Of a stretch of 61,893 nucleotides of DNA, positions 1 through 8,405 are shown one piece after another. The notes below the pieces were generated by a model. The model saw only the letters and a program-made list of their open reading frames with translations, had not been told where the DNA came from and did not search any database. Numbering within the stretch: the stretch's first letter is position 1; the number at the start of each line of letters is the position of its first letter. The translations under genes were made by a program, and so were the position numbers. The DNA is taken from the NCBI GenBank assembly GCA_028287115.1, contig JAQBQF010000243.1:1-61893 (forward strand). The letters are read 5' to 3'. The stretch is from Myxococcales bacterium. Lineage in GTDB: Bacteria; Myxococcota_A; Polyangia; Haliangiales; Haliangiaceae.

Positions 1-1
1 C

Positions 2-454
2 AAGCAGCCGCATCCGCCGGTCGTCAAGGCGCATCCTCCCGTCGCGGCGGCGAACGACCAAGCTCCGAAGGCGCTGACGAAAAAGGGCGCGCAGCTCGAA
101 GCCGCCGGTGACTGGTATCAAGCGAGAGGCTTCTACATGAAGCTCGAGAAGATTCCGGGTTACAGCGGCATCGCCGTCTACAAGCAGGCATGGGCCGCGT
201 TCCAAGCGAACGATACGGATGCCGCGCTCGCTCTCGCGCAGAAGGCCGCGGGCATGAGCGGCGCGCAGAAGATGGACGCCAAGTTCCTCTACGCCGACGC
301 GCTCTACCGCCACGGCGACTTCGATCGCGCGAAGAACATGTACATCGGCCTTCGCAAGGTCTCGCCCGCCGACAAGAAGTCTCAGGCCGCGAAGAAGATC
401 GCCGCGTGCAACCGGATGCTGAAGCTGCCCGAAGCCGACGGCGTCGTCGATTGA
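2..454 (+). CDS. TPR-like repeat protein, C-terminal part (5' end outside window)
   Basis: The reading frame is open from the first bases, so the start lies upstream and only the last 150 residues are seen. A Pro/Ala/Lys-rich linker (residues 4-25 of the visible part) is followed by helical pairs with TPR-like spacing: an AGDWYQARGFY helix, then YKQAWAAFQANDTDAAL, then FLYADALYRHGDFDRAKNMY. The protein ends in a short basic and acidic tail. Such tails occur in myxobacterial kinases and in periplasmic assembly proteins, but the N-terminal domain is not visible and no function can be given. Its TGA stop overlaps a possible TTG start of the next small gene. Confidence 0.7.
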   Translation, partial: KQPHPPVVKAHPPVAAANDQAPKALTKKGAQLEAAGDWYQARGFYMKLEKIPGYSGIAVYKQAWAAFQANDTDAALALAQKAAGMSGAQKMDAKFLYADALYRHGDFDRAKNMYIGLRKVSPADKKSQAAKKIAACNRMLKLPEADGVVD

Positions 455-636
455 GCAGCGACTGGATCGAGATCGTGCCACCGATGAAGCCGGCTGAAGC
501 GAAGGCCGCGTTCGACCGGTGGGCGCTCGAGCATTCACAGCAGCGAGCGGCGCTGCGCGATCAGGACATCAAGCAAGAAATCATGCGGACGACCGAAGGC
601 ACGCGCGTTCGGTATTCGATCCGGCGCAGCGCCTAA
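451..636 (+). CDS. small hypothetical protein, 61 aa
   Basis: This short frame starts at a TTG whose last two bases are the first two of the upstream TGA stop, a classic translational-coupling overlap; an ATG at 484 would give a 50-residue form. The product is charged and probably helical (EAKAAFDRWALEHSQQRAAL) with a basic C-terminus, and no known domain is recognised. Its stop overlaps by four bases the stop of the convergent cNMP-binding gene. The tight packing on both sides supports a real gene, but composition alone would not prove it. Confidence 0.45.
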   Translation: MSSDWIEIVPPMKPAEAKAAFDRWALEHSQQRAALRDQDIKQEIMRTTEGTRVRYSIRRSA

Positions 637-1097
637 ACCATCGAGCCCGCGAGCCAGTCGGCGAGCATGTCGACGGACGACAACATCTGATTGGCGCGAC
701 GGAGTCGCTCCGACAGCGTCTTCACGACCTGAACGAGCAGCACCGATGCCGCATTCGCGTCGTCGATGATCAGCTGGCGCAGCGAGTCGTGAGGGAGTCG
801 AAACAGAAACGTGGCGGACATCGAGGTGACGGTCGCCGAGCGCGGCGCGGGCTCGACGAGCGACATCTCGCCGAAGAACTCGCCGCCTTGGAGCGTCGCG
901 AAGGTCTGCGCACCGCGATGCACGGCGACCTGTCCGGACAGGATCAGAAACAGCGCGTCGCCGAGGCTGCCTTCGACGACGATCGGCTCGCCGGCGTTGT
1001 AGCTCTCGATCTCTCCTGCCCGTGAGATCTGCGCGAGTTGCTCCGGTGCGAGATGGACGAGCAGCGGGTGGCGCTCCAGCAGCGTCGGGTTCGGCAC
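633..1097 (-). CDS. cyclic-nucleotide-binding domain protein
   Basis: The 154-residue protein is essentially one CRP-type cNMP-binding domain. It begins with an LLERHPLLVHLAPEQLAQI helix, followed by the beta-roll with GEPIVVEGSLGDALFLILSG. The phosphate-binding cassette reads FGEMSLVEPAPRSATV, with the expected Gly-Glu and Arg-Ser pair. A C-terminal helix (QVVKTLSERLRRAN) follows but no winged-helix DNA-binding domain, so it is more likely a stand-alone sensor or partner-binding module than a transcription factor. The start is a GTG with a GAGG just upstream. It is divergent from the SppA-like gene, so the two may share a control region. Confidence 0.85.
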   Translation of the reverse strand: MPNPTLLERHPLLVHLAPEQLAQISRAGEIESYNAGEPIVVEGSLGDALFLILSGQVAVHRGAQTFATLQGGEFFGEMSLVEPAPRSATVTSMSATFLFRLPHDSLRQLIIDDANAASVLLVQVVKTLSERLRRANQMLSSVDMLADWLAGSMV

Positions 1098-1130
1098 GAC
1101 CTCAGTATAAGCGTGTTACGGTCGCGCCTC

Positions 1131-3671
1131 ATGCGGATCGCAGCTGTCTTCTCGGCACTCGCCGCAGGCGCCGCGACGCTCGCCGCGGCCGCCGCTCACG
1201 CGCAGGTCGATCGCCGGTACGCGGAAGAGCCGACCTCCGGTCTCGATATCCCGACGACCCCACTCGCCGGCGAGCAGGATGCCCGCGCCACGACCTACAA
1301 TCCCGGCGGCCTCGCGCTGCTCCGGGGGCCCGAGCTCGAGCTCGCGCTCGATCTGCAGGACCCCGATGTCGCGACGAGCGCCGGGCCCGGTTTCGGGATC
1401 TTCTTCGGTACGTCGGGCGGCGGATCGCTCGTGCCGCATTTCGGGTTCGGGCTTGGCTTCGAGTGGCTGCGGCCGGCGCGCGCGCAGCTCGCACCGGATC
1501 CGGGGCAGCCGTTTCGCTTCACGATGTCGTACGCGCTCGGGCTTGGCCCGAATGGCGGGCTCGGTTTCGCCTGGCATCACTTCATCGCCGAGGGTCCGCT
1601 GTCGGGACTCGACACGTTCGATCTCGGCCTGTCCGCGCGCTTCGGCAATCACCTCGCGCTCGGCGCGACACTGCGGGACATCTCGTCGGTCGCGGTCGCG
1701 ATGACGCCCGTGCAAAGGCGCTACGAGCTCGAGGCCGCGGTTCGGCCGTTCACGACCGATGTCCTCGAGGTTGCGGTCGGTGGACGGATCGGCGAGATCC
1801 GCGGCGATCTCGACGGCTGGGGCCGGTTCTCGTTGCGTGCGACGCGCGGGCTCTACGTGCTCGGCGCTCTCGAGACGCGCGATCTGCACGCGCTCGTCGA
1901 TTCGCCGACCGGCGTTTTGGATATCGGCGGCCGCGACTACCGGGCGACGGTCGGCTTCGAGCTCTCGTTCGGCGGCTTCGCGGCGACGGCGCTCGGGACC
2001 GGCCTGCGCGACGACGCGCGGAAAAATCACGCCCTCGGCGGCACGCTGGTGCTGCGCACCGGCGCGGTGCTGCCGCCGTCGGTGCTTGGCAGGACCGATC
2101 ACATCGAGCGCGTCGAGCTATCCGGCGACATCGGCGGTCGTCAGCTCACCGCCCTCGTCGTTCGGCTGCGCGAGATCGCCCGCGATTCTTCCGCGAAGGG
2201 ACTCGTCGTCGTGTTCGACGGCGCCAGCGGTGGGTGGGCTAGCTTGCAAGAGCTGCGGGACGAGATCCTCGCCGTCAAAGGCGCTGGCAAGAAAGTCTTT
2301 GCGTACTTCGTGTCGGCAACGGGTCGCGATTACTTCATCGCCTCGGCCGCCGACAAGATCTATGTCGATCCGGCAGGTGCGCTGCGGCTCGTCGGGATGG
2401 CGGGCACGACGCTCTACTTCCGAGGCGCGTTCGATCACCTCGGGGTCGTGCCGCAGTTCGAGAAGATCGGCGAGTACAAGAGCGCGCCCGAGCAGTTCAC
2501 GAACACCGGTCCGTCCGCGATCGCGGCGAAGATGCACGACGACCTGTTCGACTCGCTATGGGACCAATGGCTGGCCGCGGTCGCAGCGGGCCGTCATCTC
2601 TCGATCGAAGAGATGAAGGCGCTCGTCGATGCCGGTCCGTACACCGCCGGCGATCTCGATAAGTCCAAGAAGCTCGTCGACGCAGTCGCGACGCCCGAGA
2701 GGATCTCGCAGCTGATCACCGCCGAGCTAGGCGCCGGCTACGAAGTCGGCGTTCCGCCGATCGAGCGGCCGGACCGCTGGGATCGGCCCGGGGTCGCGGT
2801 GATCTATGTCGACGGCGATATTACCGATGGCAAGTCGCAGAAGGTTCCGCTGTTGGGTCAAAGCCTCGTAGGCGGCGAGACCATCGTCGAGGCGATCACC
2901 GCGGCGCGCAACGATCCGCGGATCAAGGCGATCATCCTGCGGATCGACTCCCCCGGCGGCAGCGCTCTCGCGTCGGAGCTGATCTCCCGCGAGGTGTTCG
3001 CGACGCGCGGCGTGAAGCCGATCGTGTGCTCGATGAGCAACCTCGCGGCTTCCGGCGGATACTTCGTCGCGGCCGGCTGCGATGTGATCTTCGCCGAACC
3101 GATGACGATCACCGGCTCGATCGGGATCTTCTACGGCAAGTTCGATCTCGGCGGACTACTCGCCAAGGTCGGCGTCACCACCGAGACCTACAAGCGCGGC
3201 AACCACAGCGACATCGAGAGCCTGTTCCGGCCGTATACCGCGGAGGAACGCACCGTGCTGCTCGACAAGCTGCGCTACATGTACAGCCGCTTCGTCGGTG
3301 CGGTCGCCGAGGGCCGCAAGCTCACGAAGCAGGCCGTCGATGACGCCGGCCGTGGCCACGTTTACACCGGCGCGCAGGCCCGTCCGCTCAAGCTCGTCGA
3401 TCGCTACGGCGGCCTCGGCGATGCGATCGAAGAGGTGAAGTCGCGGATCGGCCTGTCCGCGGGCACGCGCGTCAGGCTCTACGAGCTGCCGAAACCGCCC
3501 TCGAGCGTGCTCGGCGCGCTTGGCAATCTCCTCGGCGTCCACGCGGATGCGGCACCGTCGATCCTCGACGTCCCGGTGATCCGCGCCGTGTTGCACGATG
3601 TGCCGGCCTCGCTGCTCGTGTCACCGGAAGGTGCGCAAGCGCGGCTGCCGTTCGACATCAGCTGGGAATAG
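1131..3671 (+). CDS. sppA: SppA-type serine protease (S49) with N-terminal beta-barrel-like domain
   Basis: The 846-residue protein starts at the ATG that opens a signal peptide (MRIAAVFSALAAGAATLAAA...AHA). Residues 25-320 are rich in alternating hydrophobic/aromatic strands and carry a YNPGGLALLRG segment like the NPAG motif of FadL/PorV-type outer-membrane barrels. From residue 322 come two tandem S49 domains. The general-base Lys is K450 in GEYKSAPE of the first and the nucleophile is S641 in LAASGGYF of the second, the split Ser-Lys dyad known from E. coli SppA. It probably degrades cleaved signal peptides or envelope proteins. The fused N-terminal domain is unusual because SppA is normally an inner-membrane enzyme. 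Its stop abuts that of the next, convergent gene. Confidence 0.88.
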   Translation: MRIAAVFSALAAGAATLAAAAAHAQVDRRYAEEPTSGLDIPTTPLAGEQDARATTYNPGGLALLRGPELELALDLQDPDVATSAGPGFGIFFGTSGGGSLVPHFGFGLGFEWLRPARAQLAPDPGQPFRFTMSYALGLGPNGGLGFAWHHFIAEGPLSGLDTFDLGLSARFGNHLALGATLRDISSVAVAMTPVQRRYELEAAVRPFTTDVLEVAVGGRIGEIRGDLDGWGRFSLRATRGLYVLGALETRDLHALVDSPTGVLDIGGRDYRATVGFELSFGGFAATALGTGLRDDARKNHALGGTLVLRTGAVLPPSVLGRTDHIERVELSGDIGGRQLTALVVRLREIARDSSAKGLVVVFDGASGGWASLQELRDEILAVKGAGKKVFAYFVSATGRDYFIASAADKIYVDPAGALRLVGMAGTTLYFRGAFDHLGVVPQFEKIGEYKSAPEQFTNTGPSAIAAKMHDDLFDSLWDQWLAAVAAGRHLSIEEMKALVDAGPYTAGDLDKSKKLVDAVATPERISQLITAELGAGYEVGVPPIERPDRWDRPGVAVIYVDGDITDGKSQKVPLLGQSLVGGETIVEAITAARNDPRIKAIILRIDSPGGSALASELISREVFATRGVKPIVCSMSNLAASGGYFVAAGCDVIFAEPMTITGSIGIFYGKFDLGGLLAKVGVTTETYKRGNHSDIESLFRPYTAEERTVLLDKLRYMYSRFVGAVAEGRKLTKQAVDDAGRGHVYTGAQARPLKLVDRYGGLGDAIEEVKSRIGLSAGTRVRLYELPKPPSSVLGALGNLLGVHADAAPSILDVPVIRAVLHDVPASLLVSPEGAQARLPFDISWE

Positions 3672-4031
3672 CTACTGCTCGGAGACGAACGTGCCGTCGC
3701 GGCGGAACGTCGCGCGCGCATGCGCGGCACCGGGTCGAAACAGCACGACGACGTCTCCGCCTTCGACGAGCGCACCCGCGGGGATCGTCTTGGGGTACTT
3801 CACGGCGAACGCACGCATCACGTCGGCCGGAATCTGACCGAGACCGAGCGTGCCGGCGCCGGCATCGCGGTCGCGCAGATCGACCTCGATCCGCTGCGGC
3901 TCGCGAGGTGATTCGTACGAGCACACGCCGAGCGCGATGTTGATCGCACCGATCAGCAGCATGCCGCCCGTGACCGGGAGCCAGTAGCGCCGATGCTTGC
4001 GCGAGAATGGCGCCGCACGATCTTTGGTCAC
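3672..4031 (-). CDS. hypothetical membrane-anchored protein, 119 aa
   Basis: A basic N-terminus (FSRKHRRYW) precedes one membrane helix (LPVTGGMLLIGAINIALGV). A polar domain of about 80 residues follows, with predicted beta content and no recognised family. The topology suggests a type II anchored periplasmic protein. The stop codon lies directly against the stop of the SppA-like gene, and the gene lies just downstream of, and on the same strand as, the RluA gene, so it may be the last member of that transcript. No function is assigned. Confidence 0.6.
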   Translation of the reverse strand: MTKDRAAPFSRKHRRYWLPVTGGMLLIGAINIALGVCSYESPREPQRIEVDLRDRDAGAGTLGLGQIPADVMRAFAVKYPKTIPAGALVEGGDVVVLFRPGAAHARATFRRDGTFVSEQ

Positions 4032-4071
4032 CCGCGTTGCTTACCACGGTCGCAAACGACCGCCCGTTCTT

Positions 4072-5130
4072 CTACAGCAAGTCAGCCATGTCCGCGGGCA
4101 GGGGCGCCTCGGCCGTGATCGTGCTGCCGCTCGGGTGCGGCACGATGATCCGCGAGGCATGGAGCGCGTGGCGCGGCAAGATGAACAGCTCGGCGAGCTC
4201 GGGCGTCAGGCCTTCGTCGCAGTACTCGATGAAGGCGTCGTCGCCGTGCGTGTAGATCTTGTCGCCGACGATCGGAAACCCGGCATCTGCGAGGTGCACG
4301 CGAATCTGATGCTGGCGGCCGGTGACGAGCCGGCATCGTACGAGCGCGAACCGTGCGCCACGGCGCTCGACGCGGACGCGGGTCAGCGATGGCGCGCCGC
4401 CGGGGCCGGCGATCACGCGCACGGTCGCGATGCGCGTGGCATCTGCCTCGGTCGAGATCCGTAGCGGGGCGTCGAGCGCGGCCTCGGTATCCCATGGAGG
4501 TTGTCCGTGAACGACCGCGAGGTATTCCTTGGTCGTTTTGTGCTTGTTCGCGATCGCCTGCTTGAGAAACGCGGCGGCCTCGCGATCGCGTGCAACGACG
4601 AGGCACCCCGACGTCTCGCGATCGAGCCGGTGACAGATCTGGATCTCGGGCTCGTCGGGGAACCGCTCGCCGAGCACGCGGGTCAGCGTGTTGAAGTAGA
4701 ACTTTGCAGACGCGTGGACCGGCAAGCCGGCGGGCTTGTCGATCACGAGCATCCGCGCGTCCTCGTGTACGACGTCGAACCTCCGCGGGCAGGCCGGCTC
4801 GGCTCGTGCGGGCCGGCGAATGACGAAGTGATCGCCGGCGACCACGGTCGTCGAGGACTTCGCCGTCGTGCCGGAGATCCGCGTCAGTTGTGTATCGATG
4901 ATCTGCTGGATCTTCGTGCGCGACAGCCGCGAGATCTGGGTCTTCACGAAGTGATCGAGCCGCAGTCCCGCGAGCTCGGGCGGAACGATCAGGTGCCGCT
5001 CGATGATCCGAGGCGTGCCGTCGGGGTTGAGGTGCGAGGTCAGGCCGAGATCGGGCTCGGAGGTTTCGTCCTCGCCGTGAGGTTCGACCTGGAGCTCCAG
5101 GTCGGAGTCTTCACTCTTCGGGGTCTTCAT
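4072..5130 (-). CDS. RluA-family pseudouridine synthase
   Basis: The 352-residue protein has an acidic N-terminal extension of about 45 residues, then an S4 RNA-binding domain (about 53-105, LRLDHFVKTQISRLSRTKIQ), then the RluA catalytic domain. The signature HRLDRETSG is present with the catalytic aspartate at D170, and RLVTGRQHQIRVHLA is the conserved later motif. It would convert specific uridines of rRNA or tRNA into pseudouridine; which RluA/C/D subtype cannot be told. The start codon overlaps the end of the upstream sigma-54 activator gene by 20 bases, so the two are probably co-transcribed. Confidence 0.93.
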   Translation of the reverse strand: MKTPKSEDSDLELQVEPHGEDETSEPDLGLTSHLNPDGTPRIIERHLIVPPELAGLRLDHFVKTQISRLSRTKIQQIIDTQLTRISGTTAKSSTTVVAGDHFVIRRPARAEPACPRRFDVVHEDARMLVIDKPAGLPVHASAKFYFNTLTRVLGERFPDEPEIQICHRLDRETSGCLVVARDREAAAFLKQAIANKHKTTKEYLAVVHGQPPWDTEAALDAPLRISTEADATRIATVRVIAGPGGAPSLTRVRVERRGARFALVRCRLVTGRQHQIRVHLADAGFPIVGDKIYTHGDDAFIEYCDEGLTPELAELFILPRHALHASRIIVPHPSGSTITAEAPLPADMADLL

Positions 5131-6583
5131 CGACGCCCGCAGCTTCGATGTCGTACTTCTTCATCAGCTTGCGGAAGTATTTGCGGTCGATGTCGGCATC
5201 GCGAGCGGCGTGCGAGATGTTGCCGCCGTGACGCCGCAGCATCTGCAAGATGTAATCGCGCTCGAACGAAGCGACCCAGCGCTCCTTCGCGTCCTTGAAC
5301 GTGACCCCCTCGGCGGTGAGCTCGGGAGGCGGCGAGGGCGCCGGTGCCGACGGATCCATCGACACGACGGGCGCGGTCTGCGCGCGTACCTTGGGCGTCG
5401 CGTGGTCTTTGACGGGCGCTGCCTTCGCGGTGCGCACGTAGTCCGGAAGATCCGACAGCTCGATCAGCTCGTGATCGCAGAACGACACGGCGCGCTCGAT
5501 CACGTTGACGAGCTCGCGGACGTTACCGGGCCACGGATAATGTTGCAGCGCTTGCATCGCATCGCGCGCGATGCCGGAGACTTTCGGCGCGGCCGGCTTG
5601 CGGTTGTAGTGGCCGGTCTCGAGGAAGTGTTGCACGAGCAACGGGATGTCGTCGGCGCGGTCGTGCAGCGAAGGTAGGTGCAACCGAACGACCGAGAGCC
5701 GGTAGAACAGATCCTGACGGAACCGGCCCGCCTTCACTTCGTCTTCGAGGTTGCGGTTCGTCGCCGCGATGATCCGGACGTCGACCTTCTGCGGCTTGGT
5801 CGCGCCGACTCGGCGGACCTCGCGTTGCTCGAGCGCGCGCAGGAGCTTTGGCTGCAGATCGATCGGGAGCTCGCCGAGCTCGTCGAGGAACAGCGTGCCA
5901 CCGTCCGCCTGCTCGAACAGGCCGGTGCGCGTCATCATCGCGCCGGTGAAGCTGCCCTTCTCGTGACCGAACAGCTCGCTCTCGATCAGGTTCGGCGGCA
6001 CTGCGCCGCAATCGAACACGACGAGCTCGTGCTTCGCCCGCGGTGACAGCGAGTGGATCGACTGCGCGACGACTTCCTTGCCCGTGCCGGTCTCACCATC
6101 GATCACGACGGTCGTCGCGGTCGGCGCGATCTTCTCGATGATCGAGTAGATCTCGCGCATCTTCGCGTTACCGCCGATCAGCTGGCCGCAGTGATCGCTG
6201 CGCGACGGGGTGATCTGGACTTCTTCTTCGCGCGCGTTGAACTTGAGCTGGCTCTGGCCGACGGCGAGCGCCGATCCGGGCTTGAGGAACGCCTCGCGAA
6301 CGCGAACCTTGTTGATGAAGGTGCCGTTCGTCGATCGGTTGTCGATCAGGACGTAGCCGGTGTCGTCCTGGATGATCTTGCAGTGGTAGCGCGAGACCGT
6401 GTCATCGTTGAGGACGATGTCGTTGTCCTCCATCGAGCCGATCCGGATCTCTTCCTTCTCGAACGTCCACTCCTGGCTCGGATCATCGGCCGCTTGCAGG
6501 ATGCAACGGCGCAGATGCAGCGTCGGGCCGCGGTCGAGATAACTGACCTTGGTTGGGGGAACGAAGTCCGGAAACTTCTTCAT
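5111..6583 (-). CDS. sigma-54-dependent activator with FHA sensor domain
   Basis: This bacterial enhancer-binding protein is about 490 residues long. An FHA domain (about 46-95) contains IRIGS, NDDTVSRYHC and NRSTNGTFIN, so it should read a phosphothreonine signal. The AAA+ domain (about 130-360) has Walker A GETGTGKE, the sigma-54 contact loop GSFTGA and Walker B GGTLFLDEL. A Fis-type helix-turn-helix (GNISHAARDADIDRKYFRKL) closes it. FHA input links it to Ser/Thr kinase signalling, which is common in myxobacteria. The start is uncertain: ATG at 6583 is used, and ATG codons at 6604 and 6601 are alternatives; none has a strong ribosome-binding site. It overlaps the RluA gene downstream. Confidence 0.92.
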   Translation of the reverse strand: MKKFPDFVPPTKVSYLDRGPTLHLRRCILQAADDPSQEWTFEKEEIRIGSMEDNDIVLNDDTVSRYHCKIIQDDTGYVLIDNRSTNGTFINKVRVREAFLKPGSALAVGQSQLKFNAREEEVQITPSRSDHCGQLIGGNAKMREIYSIIEKIAPTATTVVIDGETGTGKEVVAQSIHSLSPRAKHELVVFDCGAVPPNLIESELFGHEKGSFTGAMMTRTGLFEQADGGTLFLDELGELPIDLQPKLLRALEQREVRRVGATKPQKVDVRIIAATNRNLEDEVKAGRFRQDLFYRLSVVRLHLPSLHDRADDIPLLVQHFLETGHYNRKPAAPKVSGIARDAMQALQHYPWPGNVRELVNVIERAVSFCDHELIELSDLPDYVRTAKAAPVKDHATPKVRAQTAPVVSMDPSAPAPSPPPELTAEGVTFKDAKERWVASFERDYILQMLRRHGGNISHAARDADIDRKYFRKLMKKYDIEAAGVDEDPEE

Positions 6584-6764
6584 GAGCGCTGCTCGGCGCA
6601 TCATACCCAAAACGCACCCCGACCGCTCCGTTTGGCCCACTGCCGTTCGACCAGGTGCCCGCGGTGCCTCCTCGGTGGGGTACGCGGGCTGGTAGATGTC
6701 CAACGTGGCGTGGGCGGGTCTCGCGCGACCCGTGCGATGCCCTGCGAGCCCGTCGAGCAGGGTC

Positions 6765-7397
6765 TCAGCGGCGCGTCGCGATCGTCTCGTGCTGCGGCTC
6801 GGCTTCCGGGGTCCGCTTCTCCTGGAACAGCGAGCCGTTCTGCGTCCACACCGCGGTCTGTGCGTGACGATGCTCGAGCGTTGCCGCGACGATCTCGCGG
6901 GTCGGGCGGTCGCTCGCGAACATCACGACACGGCGATCGCTCGGGTTGTCCGGAGAGATCGCTTCGGACTCGCCGTAGATCACGAGCACGATGCGGTCGC
7001 TCGGGACGCCCCAGCCCATCAAGTGGTTGCGCACGATCTGCGCGCGGCGCGTCGCGAGGTCTTCGTTATAGGGCGCGTCGCCGATCCGGTCGGTGTGGCC
7101 TTCGAGCACGATCTTGTACTCGGGATGGCGCAGCATCCACTTCGCCGCGGTGTCGACCTGCGCGATGCCCGAATTGAGCAGGAGAGCCGAGTCGAGGTGA
7201 AACGCGACGATATCGAGCGGCGCGTTGCGGGCCTTGCCGCTCGAGGCGGCAAGATCCTCGGGGATGAACCTGCGCGGCGCGCGATCGCTGAAGTCGGGGC
7301 TCGCCGGGGCGCGATCGAGATGCCGTCCGGTACACGCCGCGGTTCCAAGCGCCGCGGCAAGCAACGTCGCCAGATGCACTAGGCGTTTCGTCTTCAT
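6765..7397 (-). CDS. OmpA-family peptidoglycan-binding lipoprotein
   Basis: The chosen ATG at 7397 is preceded by GTAGGT and opens a lipoprotein signal (MKTKRLVHLATLLAAALGTAAC); the frame upstream of it lacks a signal peptide. About residues 50-165 form an OmpA-like domain: a start resembling IVAFHLDSALLLN, then LEGHTDRIGDAPYNEDLATRRAQ with the diaminopimelate-binding Asp/Arg region, then SDRIVLVIYGESE. It should tether the outer membrane to peptidoglycan. A C-terminal tail of about 40 polar residues is not explained. It lies about 180 bases upstream of the FHA activator on the same strand; that gap holds two GC-rich hairpins (6716-6731 and 6738-6760) without T tracts. Confidence 0.88.
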   Translation of the reverse strand: MKTKRLVHLATLLAAALGTAACTGRHLDRAPASPDFSDRAPRRFIPEDLAASSGKARNAPLDIVAFHLDSALLLNSGIAQVDTAAKWMLRHPEYKIVLEGHTDRIGDAPYNEDLATRRAQIVRNHLMGWGVPSDRIVLVIYGESEAISPDNPSDRRVVMFASDRPTREIVAATLEHRHAQTAVWTQNGSLFQEKRTPEAEPQHETIATRR

Positions 7398-7528
7398 ACC
7401 TACGTCGATCAGCATCGGCCGTGCCGTCTCGGCGATCTGGTGAGACCGCGAAGTTACGTCGAGCTCGCGCGCGCGACCGCCCGGTGCGCGGATCGGCACG
7501 CGGCACGAGGCGTGCTTCGGGTGTGGTC

Positions 7529-8197
7529 ATGGCCGTCCGTGCGCCGCGTCAACCGAGACCCGACCCGGGTGACTATCCGGGTGGGCAAGCGTTCTTGCCC
7601 GAGAAACACACGCTGCCGACGCTGCGGCAAGCCGTGACCGCTTGTAAGGGCTGTCCTCTCTATCGCAACGCGACGCACGCGGTGTTCGGTGAAGGTCTCG
7701 CGAGCGCCCGCGTGATGCTGATCGGTGAGCAGCCCGGAGACTCCGAGGACCTCGCAGGCAAGCCGTTCGTCGGACCTTCGGGACGTCTGCTCGATGCCGC
7801 GTTGCAGGCCGCGGGGATCCCTCGCAGCGACGCGTATGTCACGAACGTCGTCAAACACTTCAAGTACACGCAGCGCGGCAAGCGACGGATTCACGACAAG
7901 CCGAATCGTTACGAGATCACCGCGTGCAAGCCGTGGCTGGCCGAGGAGCTCGAGGTCGTCGAGCCGGACATCGTCGTGCTGCTCGGCGCGACCGCGGCGC
8001 AGGCGCTGCTCGGCGGTACGTTTCGGGTGACGAAGCAGCGTGGTCAGGCTCTCGAGACCGAGCTCGCGCGCTGGACGTTCGCGACCGTGCATCCTTCGTC
8101 GGTGCTACGCGCGCCCGACGAGGACACGCGCCGGGTCGCGAAGGACGACTTCTTCCACGACCTCGGTGTCGTCGGCCAGTACTTCCGCAAGCTCTAG
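7529..8197 (+). CDS. udgX: UdgX-type uracil-DNA glycosylase
   Basis: The 222-residue protein belongs to the iron-sulfur UDG superfamily. It has C39-x-x-C42 near the N-terminus, motif A GEQPGDSEDLAGKPFVGPSG and a further Cys (C133) in ACKPWL; motif B is TVHPSS. The diagnostic feature is the insertion GKRRIH with H122. In the mycobacterial UdgX family this KRRIH loop histidine attacks the abasic sugar and leaves the enzyme covalently bound to the DNA. The enzyme would therefore mark or remove uracil in DNA. A GTG two codons upstream (7523) is an alternative start. Convincing UdgX features separate it from family 4 and 5 UDGs, which lack the KRRIH loop. Confidence 0.93.
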   Translation: MAVRAPRQPRPDPGDYPGGQAFLPEKHTLPTLRQAVTACKGCPLYRNATHAVFGEGLASARVMLIGEQPGDSEDLAGKPFVGPSGRLLDAALQAAGIPRSDAYVTNVVKHFKYTQRGKRRIHDKPNRYEITACKPWLAEELEVVEPDIVVLLGATAAQALLGGTFRVTKQRGQALETELARWTFATVHPSSVLRAPDEDTRRVAKDDFFHDLGVVGQYFRKL

Positions 8198-8401
8198 CAA
8201 AAAGCCATCGTCGGATTATCGGCGAGCGAGCAACGCAAGCTCGTAACACTCTGCGCGAAGCAGGGCCTGGCAGGCGGTGCGGTCTATGACGCGCTGATCG
8301 CTGCGACCTGCGCCCAAGCCAAGCTCAAACTGCTGACGCTGGATGCGCGCGCGCGGCAAACCTACGCCACACTCGGTGCGGACCACGAGCTGCTCGCATA
8401 A
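8198..8401 (+). pseudogene. PIN-domain (VapC-like) toxin, C-terminal remnant
   Basis: Directly after the udgX stop the same frame stays open for 67 codons and ends with TAA at 8399. It encodes GGAVYDALIAATCAQAKL followed by KLLTLDARARQTYATLG. This matches the second half of VapC-type PIN domains, with the acidic residue in YDALIAA and the Asp of TLD in place. No start codon, N-terminal strand or first acidic residues are present, and no VapB antitoxin is adjacent. It is read here as a decayed toxin gene that lost its first half, or a rearrangement endpoint. The shared frame with udgX is probably chance. Confidence 0.6.
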
Positions 8402-8405
8402 CCGA

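Noticed and set aside
1116..2102. Long minus-strand open frame opposite the SppA-like gene
   Set aside because: Composition is Arg/Glu-rich without motifs; it mirrors the codon pattern of the real plus-strand gene.
6716..6760. Two GC-rich hairpins between the OmpA-like and FHA activator genes
   Set aside because: Stems of five to six pairs are expected by chance in this GC-rich DNA and no T run follows.
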